Assembly (NCBI GenBank): GCA_964589175.1
Contig: CAZPRY010000057.1
Location: 1-23,800, forward strand
Direction of reading: 5' to 3'
DNA: 23,800 bases
Source of the DNA: CAZPRY01 sp964589175
GTDB taxonomy: Bacteria; Fidelibacterota; UBA2242
Shown here: in pieces, positions 7,462 to 15,032 of the stretch
Layout: each line of letters starts with the position of its first letter
Numbering within the stretch: position 1 is the stretch's first letter
Notes under the pieces: model-generated
Databases searched by the model: none
The model's input: the letters and a program-made list of their open reading frames with translations, nothing else
Told to the model about the DNA's origin: nothing
Position numbers and translations under genes: made by a program

Positions 7462-8586
7462 ATGGAAAAACTCCGCACACTGGTTGTCGACGATGAACTG
7501 GGCATGTGCCTGGGAATTAAAAAGGCGCTACGCAATTACACGATGATGCTTCCCGGTATGGAAGATGAATTCGGGTTCGACGTAGATATGGCGGAAAGCG
7601 CCGAAACGGCGCTGGAGAAGATCACGGAAAACCGTCCCGATATCCTGCTGCTGGATTATAAATTGCCGAGTATGAGCGGCCTGGAACTGCTGGAAAAGAT
7701 CACGGTCAAAGATGCCGAAATGGTTACGATCATGATCACGGCGTTTGCTTCGCTCGAAACGGCAGTGACCGCTGTGAAACGCGGGGCCTTCGATTTCCTG
7801 GCCAAACCGTTCGAGCCGGCGGAATTGCGCGCCACTATCAAAAAGGCCGCCGAAAGCCTGCTGTACGCCCGGCAACTGCGTAAACTGGCCCTGGAAAAGC
7901 ACCAGGTCCGCTTCCAGTTTATCTCGGTGCTCGGGCATGAACTGAAGTCACCGCTGAATGCCGTTGAAGGCTATCTGAATCTGATGGACAGCCGCGTCGG
8001 CGGTGATAGGGTGGATGACTATCAGGAGATGATTGCGCGCAGCCTGATTCGCATCCAGGGCATGCGCAAATTGATTCTCGATCTACTCGATCTGACCCGC
8101 ATCGAGTCCGGGCAGAAGAAACGCGAAATGCAGAAAGTTGTTTTGCAGGACATCGTCCGCAAGTCGATGGAAACGGTCTTGCCGGATGCCCGTAAAAGGG
8201 CGATCACACTCGACTTGCAGGCCGCTGAGCCGATCGAATTCTACTGTGATCCGAGCGAAGTTGAGATAGTCATGAACAATCTCATCTCCAATGCCGTAAA
8301 ATACAATCGCGACAGCGGGCGGGTGGATATCAATCTAGGCCGTCGTGACGGCGAAATCTCGATCGCCGTTAAAGATACCGGCGTCGGCCTGTCTAAAGAA
8401 GAAACCGCGCGCCTGTTCCAGGAGTTTGTGCGGATTAAAAACAGCAAAACGCGCAACATACTCGGCAGCGGGCTGGGATTGTCCATCGTTAAAAAAATTG
8501 TTCAGTTGTACGACGGAACCGTCGACGTGAAAAGCGCCGAGAACGTCGGCAGCGAATTTACCGTGTATCTGAAAAACGCCGCCTGA
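7462..8586 (+). CDS. Receiver-histidine kinase (hybrid signalling protein)
   Basis: This 374-residue soluble protein has an N-terminal receiver (about 4-125) and a C-terminal histidine kinase (about 150-372), the reverse of the usual hybrid order. The receiver shows VVDDE (8-12), phospho-acceptor Asp65 in LLLDYKLPSMSG, Thr93 and Lys115 (LAKPF). The kinase shows the H-box FISVLGHELKSPLN with His159, an N-box at about 271-281 (MNNLISNAVKY), DTGVGLS (305-311) and GSGLGLSIVKK (335-345). No sensor or membrane domain is present, so its input is probably phosphorylation of its receiver by the upstream hydrogenase-like kinase. The start codon follows the previous stop by three bases, with AAGGAT upstream, so the two are co-translated. 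The downstream partner of His159 is not visible in this window. Confidence 0.88.
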   Translation: MEKLRTLVVDDELGMCLGIKKALRNYTMMLPGMEDEFGFDVDMAESAETALEKITENRPDILLLDYKLPSMSGLELLEKITVKDAEMVTIMITAFASLETAVTAVKRGAFDFLAKPFEPAELRATIKKAAESLLYARQLRKLALEKHQVRFQFISVLGHELKSPLNAVEGYLNLMDSRVGGDRVDDYQEMIARSLIRIQGMRKLILDLLDLTRIESGQKKREMQKVVLQDIVRKSMETVLPDARKRAITLDLQAAEPIEFYCDPSEVEIVMNNLISNAVKYNRDSGRVDINLGRRDGEISIAVKDTGVGLSKEETARLFQEFVRIKNSKTRNILGSGLGLSIVKKIVQLYDGTVDVKSAENVGSEFTVYLKNAA

Positions 8587-8612
8587 ACCGACCCGCGGCG
8601 CTTTGTTCTTTG
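8577..8612 (+). terminator. Weak hairpin at the end of the signalling operon
   Basis: CGCCGC (8577-8582) can pair with GCGGCG (8595-8600) across a 12-base loop, and the T-rich CTTTGTTCTTTG follows. The stem begins inside the last codons of the receiver-kinase gene. The long loop and interrupted T-tract make it a weak candidate for partial termination before the maturation genes. Confidence 0.3.
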
Positions 8613-8715
8613 CCATGCTTTGATTTCAGAGTAAATTTCCATTATGTCCTGCGATGAAGGATGTGTCTAACATCAAGGGATGGAGCAGATCGAATATATT
8701 TCTGTCCGATAGAAT

Positions 8716-8750
8716 GCCCCATTCTTTGAATACAAAGATGGGGCGTTTTT
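8716..8750 (+). terminator. Strong intrinsic terminator or attenuator abutting the next start codon
   Basis: GCCCCAT (8716-8722) pairs perfectly with ATGGGGC (8738-8744), and CTTTG (8724-8728) with CAAAG (8733-8737). There is one bulged T and an AATA loop. G and five T residues follow (8746-8750), so this is a textbook Rho-independent terminator. The T-tract ends on the base before the ATG at 8751. The only plausible ribosome-binding bases (AAAGATGGGG) therefore lie inside the 3' arm. The hairpin could end the upstream operon, regulate the maturation genes by attenuation, or block their translation. The 8587-8715 leader matches no riboswitch family I recognise. Confidence 0.75.
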
Positions 8751-8999
8751 ATGCAGACCAGAGTACATACTACGACGATTACCGTCTATGACCGTAGTGC
8801 TGCTTTTCGCTCGGTGGGCGAACTGCTGCACGAATTTGCGGAGAAAATCCAGCTGCGGATTGGTTACCCGATGCCGGATAAGAACGTGGCGATTATCTTC
8901 CTTATCCTGGCGATGACAACCGATGAACTCGGTGCGCTCACCGGCAGGCTGGGGCAGATCAAGAGCGTCAAAGTAAAATCCACCTCGCTGCAAATATGA
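8751..8999 (+). CDS. TM1266-family iron-only hydrogenase system regulator (small ACT-like protein)
   Basis: This 82-residue protein matches the TM1266 family, which co-occurs with the [FeFe]-hydrogenase maturases. Visible family features are a first beta strand with TTITVYDR, the helix VGELLHEFAEKIQLRIG, the strand NVAIIFLILAMTTDE, and the signature LGALTGRLGQIKSVKVKS near the end. The fold is expected to be ACT/NikR-C-like. The name 'regulator' comes from context and fold, not from a demonstrated mechanism, and no DNA-binding motif is visible. Full-length agreement with the family supports the ATG at 8751, although it directly follows a terminator T-tract. The stop codon overlaps the hydE start (ATGA at 8996-8999), so the two are translationally coupled. 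Confidence 0.82.
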   Translation: MQTRVHTTTITVYDRSAAFRSVGELLHEFAEKIQLRIGYPMPDKNVAIIFLILAMTTDELGALTGRLGQIKSVKVKSTSLQI

Positions 9000-10018
9000 C
9001 AGAAATCAGCATGAATATCGATTCGATCAGAAAATATTTACAGGGCGCGGATGACGCCGGGCTCTATGCCGGGGCCGACCGCCTGCGTCGCGAGAATTTC
9101 GGTGACGAGGTTTACCTGCGCGGAATCATCGAATTCTCGAATCACTGCAAGCAGAACTGCCTGTACTGCGGTCTGCGCGCGCAGAACCGCGGCATTTTGC
9201 GCTATCGTCTCAGTTTCGATGAAATAATGGATTGCGCCGACGAAATCGTCCGGCATCGCATCCCGACGATCGTGCTGCAGAGCGGGGAAGATCCCTATTT
9301 TAATGATGATTTCATCGCCCGCATCATTCGCGAGATCAAGCGGCGTCACGATGTGGCAATTACCCTAAGCCTGGGTGAGCGGGATTTCGAAACCCTGGAC
9401 AAATGGCGTCACGCCGGTGCCGATCGCTATCTGCTGCGTTTGGAGAGCATGGACTTAACCGTATACACAAACGCCCGTCCGGGTCACGATTGGCAAGAAC
9501 GTTATGCCTGTCTGGAGAGAATTCGTCAGCTGGGCTACGAAACCGGATCGGGGATGATGATCGGTCTGCCGGGCGAGACCCTTGATGGCCTAGCCGGAGC
9601 TATTCTGCGTCTGACCGAACTGGATCTGCACATGATTGGTTTGGGACCGTTTGTGGCGCATCCGCAAACGCCCTTTAAAACCGAAAAAAACGGAGATCTC
9701 GATCTGGCCCTGCGCACGCTGGCTTTGGTCCGGATCCTGAATCCGATGGCCAACATGCCTTCGACCAGCGCCTTGCACTCCATCCAACACGGCGCCCGGA
9801 TCAGGGGGTTGCAGGTCGGAGCGAACGTCATCATGCCTTCCTTCACGCCAAAGCGCGTTAGAGAACTCTACAACATTTATCCCGGCAAGAATCAGGACAA
9901 CGCCGGGGCCGACGAATCTTCGGAAATCATTTTGGATATCATACAGAAGGCCGGTTACCGGCCCTCGTTTGCGCGGGGGAATTCACCGAAATTGCACCGG
10001 CAGCCAGCCACTTACTAA
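8996..10018 (+). CDS. hydE: [FeFe]-hydrogenase maturase HydE (radical SAM)
   Basis: This 340-residue radical SAM enzyme works in assembly of the 2Fe subcluster of the H-cluster, acting on the iron complex made by HydG. The radical-SAM [4Fe-4S] motif is CKQNCLYC (Cys51, 55, 58) in the HydE context EFSNHCKQNCLYCGLR. Other family features are LQSGEDP, SLGERDFE, YLLRLES, GSGMMIGLPGET and IGLGPFVAHPQTPF, matching the HydE/BioB-like TIM barrel with the MIGLPGQT-type loop. The length is typical. The ATG overlaps the TM1266-family stop; an in-frame ATG at 9011 is a possible alternative start. hydG follows after 11 bases. Substrate details come from the known family. Confidence 0.93.
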   Translation: MTEISMNIDSIRKYLQGADDAGLYAGADRLRRENFGDEVYLRGIIEFSNHCKQNCLYCGLRAQNRGILRYRLSFDEIMDCADEIVRHRIPTIVLQSGEDPYFNDDFIARIIREIKRRHDVAITLSLGERDFETLDKWRHAGADRYLLRLESMDLTVYTNARPGHDWQERYACLERIRQLGYETGSGMMIGLPGETLDGLAGAILRLTELDLHMIGLGPFVAHPQTPFKTEKNGDLDLALRTLALVRILNPMANMPSTSALHSIQHGARIRGLQVGANVIMPSFTPKRVRELYNIYPGKNQDNAGADESSEIILDIIQKAGYRPSFARGNSPKLHRQPATY

Positions 10019-10029
10019 AAGGAGATCAC

Positions 10030-11568
10030 ATGGAAACCGCAAGTGCTAAAGTCGATACAAAATCCTGGATTAAAAATGTCATTCGCCAGGATGAAATCGA
10101 TAAGTATCTCATTGACGGAAAAGACTTTGTCGATGAGGATCAGATCACCCGACAATTGAAAAACAACCATAATCCCGATCCGTCCCGCATCCGCGATATT
10201 CTGCAGAAATCACTTGCAATCGAACGTCTGGAGCCGGAAGAGACGGCTGCGCTTCTGCATGTCCGGAATGAAGCCCTCTGGCAGGAGATGTACGAGACCG
10301 GCCTGAAGGTAAAGAAAAAGGTTTACGACAACCGCATTGTCTTTTTTGCGCCGCTCTATTGCAGCAATCTCTGCGTCAATAATTGCGCCTACTGCGGTTT
10401 TCGCCTCGAAAACACAACCGAGAAACGCCGCATTCTGACGATGGATGAAGTGCGCCAGGAAACCGAGGCGGTCATTTCCGAAGGTCATAAACGCATGATC
10501 GTGGTTTACGGCGAGCATCCCCGTTCGGATGTGGATTATATGGTCGATACGGTCCGCACGATTTACGATGTCAGGAAAAAAGCCCGCCACGGTTACGGCA
10601 ACATTCGCCGCGTGAATATCAATGCGGCCCCGATGTCTGTCGCCGATCTGAAGAAGCTCTGGGAAGCCGGTATCGGAACATACCAGGTTTTTCAGGAGAC
10701 GTATCATAAGCAGACCTATGTGGACCTGCATCCGGCGAATACCCTCAAGGGCAATTACCGTTGGCGGCTCTATGCACTCCATCGCGCCATGGAAGCCGGG
10801 ATTGACGATGTCGCGATCGGAGCGCTTTTCGGACTTTACGATTGGCGTTTCGAGGTGATGGGATTGCTTAACCACGCCATCGACCTGGAACGCCGCTTCG
10901 GAATCGGACCGCATACGATCTCTTTTCCACGTATGACTCCGGCGGAAGGTTCGGACCTGAGCACTTCATCCCGCTCGAAAGTCTCCGATGAGGATTTTAA
11001 AAAACTCGTGACCGTGCTGCGCTTATCGGTGCCTTACACCGGATTGATCATCACCGCCCGCGAAAATCCGGAATTGAAAAAAGAGGTGATTCGAGTGGGC
11101 TGCACCCAGACCGACGCGTCCACAAATATCGGCATCGGCGGCTATACGGAGGCTATGAAAAAACTGGCCGAGGAGCAGAATTACGCATTTCAGGAGCAGG
11201 ACAAGCAGCAATTCATGCTCGGTGACACGCGCCGCCTGGATACCGTGATCCGTGAACTGGCCGAAATGGGCATGATCACTTCGTTCTGCACGGCGGGCTA
11301 TCGCTGCGGCCGGACCGGCGATAAGATCATGGGGCTTTTAAAAGGCTGCGTCGAGGGCAAGTTCTGCAAACTCAACGCTGTGCTGACCTTTCGCGAATAC
11401 CTGGACGATTACGCCTCGCCGGAAACCAAAGAGATCGGTGAAAGACTGATTCGGAAAGAGTTGGAAGAGATCCAAAAGGAAGCTTTCTACCGGAAGGGCA
11501 GCCTCTTATCGAATTTTATGGAATATTACGAACAGACCAGCAGAGGTGACCGGGATGTCTACATTTAA
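10030..11568 (+). CDS. hydG: [FeFe]-hydrogenase maturase HydG (radical SAM tyrosine lyase), unusual C-terminal motif
   Basis: This 512-residue radical SAM protein is of the ThiH/HydG type. HydG cleaves tyrosine to make the CO and CN- ligands on an iron-cysteine complex. The SAM cluster motif is CVNNCAYC (Cys115, 119, 122), preceded by FFAPLYCSNL. Family landmarks include MIVVYGEHP (156-164), NINAAPMSV, YQVFQETYH, GALFGLYDWRFEV and GPHTISFPRMTPA. The C-terminal auxiliary-cluster region reads SFCTAGYRCGRTG (418-430) and KFCKLNAVLTFREYLDDYA. Cys420 and Cys446 match the CxxC...C ligand pattern, but the middle ligand position is Gly423, and Cys426 lies three residues later. ThiH lacks this C-terminal region, so HydG remains the best call. 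AAGGAGATC is well placed before the ATG. The 3' end overlaps the next gene by 14 bases. Confidence 0.9.
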   Translation: METASAKVDTKSWIKNVIRQDEIDKYLIDGKDFVDEDQITRQLKNNHNPDPSRIRDILQKSLAIERLEPEETAALLHVRNEALWQEMYETGLKVKKKVYDNRIVFFAPLYCSNLCVNNCAYCGFRLENTTEKRRILTMDEVRQETEAVISEGHKRMIVVYGEHPRSDVDYMVDTVRTIYDVRKKARHGYGNIRRVNINAAPMSVADLKKLWEAGIGTYQVFQETYHKQTYVDLHPANTLKGNYRWRLYALHRAMEAGIDDVAIGALFGLYDWRFEVMGLLNHAIDLERRFGIGPHTISFPRMTPAEGSDLSTSSRSKVSDEDFKKLVTVLRLSVPYTGLIITARENPELKKEVIRVGCTQTDASTNIGIGGYTEAMKKLAEEQNYAFQEQDKQQFMLGDTRRLDTVIRELAEMGMITSFCTAGYRCGRTGDKIMGLLKGCVEGKFCKLNAVLTFREYLDDYASPETKEIGERLIRKELEEIQKEAFYRKGSLLSNFMEYYEQTSRGDRDVYI

Positions 11569-11878
11569 TCGCGGGCAAAAAGTTTTATCCGAACTGCAGA
11601 AAATCGAAAACTCGGCCAGATCACTACGCCCAAAATTGAGGCTAGTGGCGGAACTGCTCGACAAAGAATGGCGCATCTCTTCGTATTTTTGTGAAATCAA
11701 GGGGCCGCGCTGGTCATATTACGCCGGGGACGTCGATTTTGTGATGCCCTTGTATCGGATTCAACTGACGGATAAATACGGCCTGATGACGGACCAGATT
11801 CTGATTCCGGCGGATGATTGGGAAGCAATGCTGGCGCTCATACGCAGAATCATTGAAAATACAAAAGAGGCGGCCTAA
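11555..11878 (+). CDS. Unrecognised 107-residue protein in the maturation operon
   Basis: I do not recognise this family. The protein is soluble, with no signal peptide, membrane segment or metal motif; its only cysteine is in SSYFCEIKG. The N-terminal third looks helical (VLSELQKIENSARSL, LRLVAELLDKEW). The middle looks like a small antiparallel sheet with aromatic residues (RISSYFCEIKG, RWSYYAGD, MPLYRIQLTDKYGLMTDQ). A C-terminal helix ends the chain (DWEAMLALIRRIIENTKEAA). The ATG at 11555 has AGAGG eight bases upstream; an in-frame GTG at 11546 overlaps that site. The gene overlaps hydG by 14 bases and its stop touches the aspA start, so it is firmly embedded in the operon. A role in maturation is possible by association only. 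Confidence 0.75.
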   Translation: MSTFNRGQKVLSELQKIENSARSLRPKLRLVAELLDKEWRISSYFCEIKGPRWSYYAGDVDFVMPLYRIQLTDKYGLMTDQILIPADDWEAMLALIRRIIENTKEAA

Positions 11879-13277
11879 ATGTCGGAATATCGTTCAGAGA
11901 AGGACAGTCTCGGGGAGCTGGAAATTCCTGCTGAAGCGTTGTGGGGCATCCATACGCAGCGGGCGATAGAGAATTTTCCGCTTTCCGGTCTGCCGGTTCG
12001 CAGGTCGCTGGCCCATGCTTACGGCGCCGTGAAACTGGCCGCCGCGCAGACGAACCACGCGCTTGGTTATTTGACGGAGGAGAAGTTCACCGTTACCGAA
12101 AAGGCCTGTTCGGAACTGATGAACGGCCTGCTGGACGAACATATTGTCGTCGATCGTTACCAGGGCGGCGCGGGAACTTCGCTGAATATGAACATCAACG
12201 AAGCAATCGCCAATCGGGCGCTGCAACTTCTGGGAGAGAAGCCCGGTGCCTACGATCGCATTCACCCGATCGACGATGTGAATCTGCACCAATCGACCAA
12301 CGATACCTATCCGACGGCGCTCAAAGTAGCCGCCATTTTCGGGATACGTGAGTTGGAACAGAACGTGGTTGGCCTGACAGAAGCCTTCCAGCGCAAGGAG
12401 AGCCAATTTGCGGGCATTGTGAAGGTAGGCAGGACTCAGGATGCAGGATGCGGTATTAACGACGCTGGGGCGCGAAATGAGTGCCTTCGCCGACGCTTTT
12501 GCACGCGACCGCTGGCGACTATACAAATGTGAAGAGCGTTTGCGGGTGGTTAACCTGGGCGGCACGGCAATCGGTACCGGTATCACGGCACCGCGGCAGT
12601 ACATTTTTGCTGTCGTAGAAAAATTGAAGAACATCACCGGCATCGGCCTGGCCCGCGCGGAAAACCTGGTGGAGGCCACGCAGAACAACGATGTCTTTGT
12701 GGAAGTCAGCGGCATCCTGAAAGCCTGTGCAACGAATCTCTACAAAATCGCCAACGATTTGCGCTTCATGGCGTCGGGGCCCGGGGCGGGAATCGCGGAA
12801 CTCAGCCTGCCGCAGCGCCAGGCAGGCTCCTCGATAATGCCCGGTAAAGTGAATCCGGTGATTCCCGAAGCGGCGATGCAGGCGGCCATGCAGGTCATGG
12901 CGAACGACGCGACGATCGCGATGGCTGTCGCCAACGGTAACCTGGAACTGAATGCCTTCATGCCGCTGATTGCCGAGGCGCTGCTAGGAAGTATCGAATT
13001 ATTAACGAACGCGGTTGATATTTTCCGCAGGTTCGCAGTGGAGGGGATGGAAGCTGATGAAGATGCCTGTCGTAAAGGTGTAGATACTTCGACGGCGGTC
13101 GCAACTGCTCTGGTCGAGGTGATCGGCTACGAGCAGGCCGCCGGGATCGCACAGGAGGCTTTGAAGACCGGCAAGACGATTCGCGAAATCGTTCTGCTAA
13201 AGGGAATCATGTCGCTTGCCGATTTTAAGCAGCTGACTTCCCCGGAGCACGTCAATAAGTTAGGATCGAAGAAGTAG
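11879..13277 (+). pseudogene. aspA: Aspartate ammonia-lyase, interrupted by a one-base frameshift
   Basis: The two reading frames together encode a full aspartase of about 465 residues, which reversibly deaminates aspartate to fumarate and ammonium. The first half (11879 to about 12438) has GTSLNMNINEAIANRA, HQSTNDTYPTALK and ends GIVKVGRTQ. The second half (from 12441) continues MQDAVLTTLGREMSAFADA and contains the superfamily SS-loop signature GSSIMPGKVNPVIPE (from 12825). Removing one G of the GG at 12439-12440 restores the family sequence GRTQMQDAV exactly. The first frame otherwise runs into a stop at 12530-12532. No other damage is seen, so this is either a very recent mutation or a base-calling error. 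The catalytic-loop half could begin at ATG 12441 but would lack the N-terminal domain. Aspartase genes commonly sit beside hydF and hydG in anaerobes, so the location is expected. Confidence 0.88.
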
Positions 13278-13339
13278 CGAGATCGGCTGTCTGAAATGGA
13301 AAGATTTTTGGAAAAGTGAAGAATAAGCACTTTTCAGGG

Positions 13340-13476
13340 GATTGTCCCCAAGGTATTATTCTACCCCCACATCAGTCATGTTGAGCGCGAGCGAAACATC
13401 GGGTTGCCTTCGACGCGATCCTTCTCCCGCTCTGCAGGATCAGGATGACCTGCTTTTTAGACTTTTTGGGACAATC
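13340..13476. repeat. Palindromic interspersed repeat between aspA and hydF
   Basis: The core at 13375-13449 starts GTCATGTTGAGCGCGAGCGA and ends with CAGGATGAC, whose reverse complement GTCATCCTG resembles the start. Inside it, GATCCTTCTCCCGCTCTG mirrors the opening arm imperfectly. This resembles the GTCATtcTGAGCGnAGCGAA...TTCGCTCAGgATGAC elements scattered through many bacterial genomes. An outer arm GATTGTCCC (13340-13348) pairs with GGGACAATC (13468-13476), so the whole segment could fold as one long interrupted hairpin. GGGGA-TTG-TCCCC at 13337-13349 is also a small hairpin. No coding capacity is evident. The 255-base gap holds this repeat and no clear promoter. Confidence 0.6.
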
Positions 13477-13532
13477 ACATCGAAGGAGCAGTTGGAAGAT
13501 AGTGAATGGATTGAAGCAAATAAAGGAATCGA

Positions 13533-14765
13533 ATGCAAAAGACTCCAAAATCATTGCGCCTGCATATCGGTCTTTTCGGCCGCCGCAACGTCGGCAAATC
13601 ATCGCTGCTGAATGCCCTGACGCGGCAAAACGTATCGATCGTCTCTGAGATTGCCGGAACCACCACCGATCCCGTTGAAAAACCGATGGAACTCCTGCCG
13701 ATCGGACCGGTGCTCTTCATCGATACGGCCGGTATCGACGACATCGGCGCACTGGGTGAATTGCGCATTCAAAAAACGCGCAAGATTTTCGATCGGGCCG
13801 ACATCGGCGTCGTCGTCACCGAAGCAGGGCAGTGGGGCGAATTTGAAGATGCCATTCTGACGGAATTGCAGCAGCGCCGGACACCGGTGATCGTGGTTTT
13901 CAATAAATCCGATTTGGCCCGGACGGATACTCTGTTTTGCGACAATTTGAACCGACAGAAAATTTCGATGGTCGAGACTGTCGCACTCAGGGGGGATGGT
14001 ATTCTCGATCTGCGCGAAGCCCTGATTAAGGCCACACCGGATGAGTATCTCAATGCACCGTCGATCATCGGCGATCTGGTGCGGCCGGGCGATCTGGTTG
14101 TGCTGGTCGTGCCGATCGACAAGGAAGCGCCGAAAGGTCGTCTTATTTTACCGCAGGTGCAGACCATCCGCGATCTGCTGGACAGCGACGCCTACAGCCT
14201 GGTCGTCAAGGAACGCGAACTCCGTGATGCACTGCAACGGCTGAAGAATCCGCCGGCAATGGTCGTTACCGATTCGCAGGCCTTCCTGAAAGTTGCTGCC
14301 GATACGCCCGATGATGTCCTTATGACGTCGTTCTCGATCCTGTTCGCGCGCTTCAAGGGCGAAATGACGACCTTTGTGCGCGGGGCTATGGTCATCGACG
14401 AATTAAAGCCCGGAGACCGGGTGCTGATTGCCGAAGCCTGTTCGCATCACCCGATTGCCGACGATATCGGGACGGTTAAAATTCCGCGTTGGCTTACGCA
14501 GTATGTGGGCGGGAAACTGGACATCCAGCATGCCCAGGGCCACGATTTCCCGGACGATTTGGCTACATACAAATTAGTGATTCACTGTGGATCGTGTATG
14601 TTTAACCGCAAACTGGTCTTGTCGCGTATCATGCAGTGCCAGCAGGCGGGCGTCCCGATCACAAACTACGGGATGACGATTGCCTATTCACTGGGCATTT
14701 TCGAGCGCGCGCTGTCGCCTTTCCCGGAAGCGCTGGAAATGTACCGGGAGTCGAGAAAGACCTAA
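13533..14765 (+). CDS. hydF: [FeFe]-hydrogenase maturation GTPase HydF
   Basis: This 410-residue GTPase and iron-sulfur scaffold delivers the 2Fe subcluster to apo-HydA. The N-terminal TrmE/Era-like GTPase domain has P-loop GRRNVGKSS (16-24), the switch threonines GTTTDP (42-47), DTAG (64-67) and NKSD (124-127). A central dimerisation region (about 180-285) is followed by the cluster-binding domain with CSHH (Cys303, His305) and CGSC (Cys352, Cys355). This fits the HydF pattern CxHx(46-53)CxxC, with exactly 46 residues between His305 and Cys352. The length is typical. AAAGGA at 13523-13528 supports the ATG. It is separated from aspA by a 255-base gap with a repeat, so it may be transcribed separately. 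The next gene remnant is convergent. Confidence 0.95.
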   Translation: MQKTPKSLRLHIGLFGRRNVGKSSLLNALTRQNVSIVSEIAGTTTDPVEKPMELLPIGPVLFIDTAGIDDIGALGELRIQKTRKIFDRADIGVVVTEAGQWGEFEDAILTELQQRRTPVIVVFNKSDLARTDTLFCDNLNRQKISMVETVALRGDGILDLREALIKATPDEYLNAPSIIGDLVRPGDLVVLVVPIDKEAPKGRLILPQVQTIRDLLDSDAYSLVVKERELRDALQRLKNPPAMVVTDSQAFLKVAADTPDDVLMTSFSILFARFKGEMTTFVRGAMVIDELKPGDRVLIAEACSHHPIADDIGTVKIPRWLTQYVGGKLDIQHAQGHDFPDDLATYKLVIHCGSCMFNRKLVLSRIMQCQQAGVPITNYGMTIAYSLGIFERALSPFPEALEMYRESRKT

Positions 14766-14798
14766 AGAGAAATTGAGTCTAAAATCAGGGAGTGCTTT

Positions 14799-15011
14799 CT
14801 ACAAAAACCGCTTTACTTCTCCGATAACCTCGACCCGCTTCCCATCCCGTTCGATGACGAGACGACGCGAGTCGCCGGGTTTCCCACGCAATGCATCGAT
14901 GATGGTTCCCATCGCCGCATTTTTGATCACAAGATCATCGATTTTTACGAGAATATCGCCCGGTTGAACGCCCGCGACTGATGCTTCTCCATCGGCAATT
15001 GACCGATAACC
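14799..15011 (-). pseudogene. C-terminal PDZ-domain fragment (remnant of a longer gene)
   Basis: Reading the minus strand from 15011 to a TAG at 14801-14799 gives 70 residues that form the end of a PDZ domain. Visible parts are ADGEASVAGVQPGDILVKID, then KNAAMGTIIDALRGKPGD and RRLVIERDGKRVEV, ending VKRFL. The PDZ core motif GVQPGDIL is clear. There is no start codon with a ribosome site, and a stop codon (TAA, 15014-15012) lies immediately upstream in frame. The preceding gene ends only 21 bases away. The fragment therefore looks like the tail of a protease or aspartyl-protease-type protein whose front was lost by deletion. It lies 33 bases from the convergent hydF end. Confidence 0.65.
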
Positions 15012-15032
15012 TTATTCCTACTCAACCAGTTA

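Noticed and set aside
8587..8715. Possible riboswitch in the leader before the TM1266-family gene
   Set aside because: The position before an attenuator-like hairpin is suggestive, but I could match no known riboswitch core and saw no convincing antiterminator.
10210..10914. Minus-strand frame of 234 codons inside hydG
   Set aside because: Antisense shadow of a conserved radical SAM gene; composition and lack of motifs do not support a protein.
11894..12715. Minus-strand frame of 273 codons across aspA, spanning the frameshift
   Set aside because: The aspartase sequence on the plus strand is conserved on both sides of the break; the antisense frame has no known domain.
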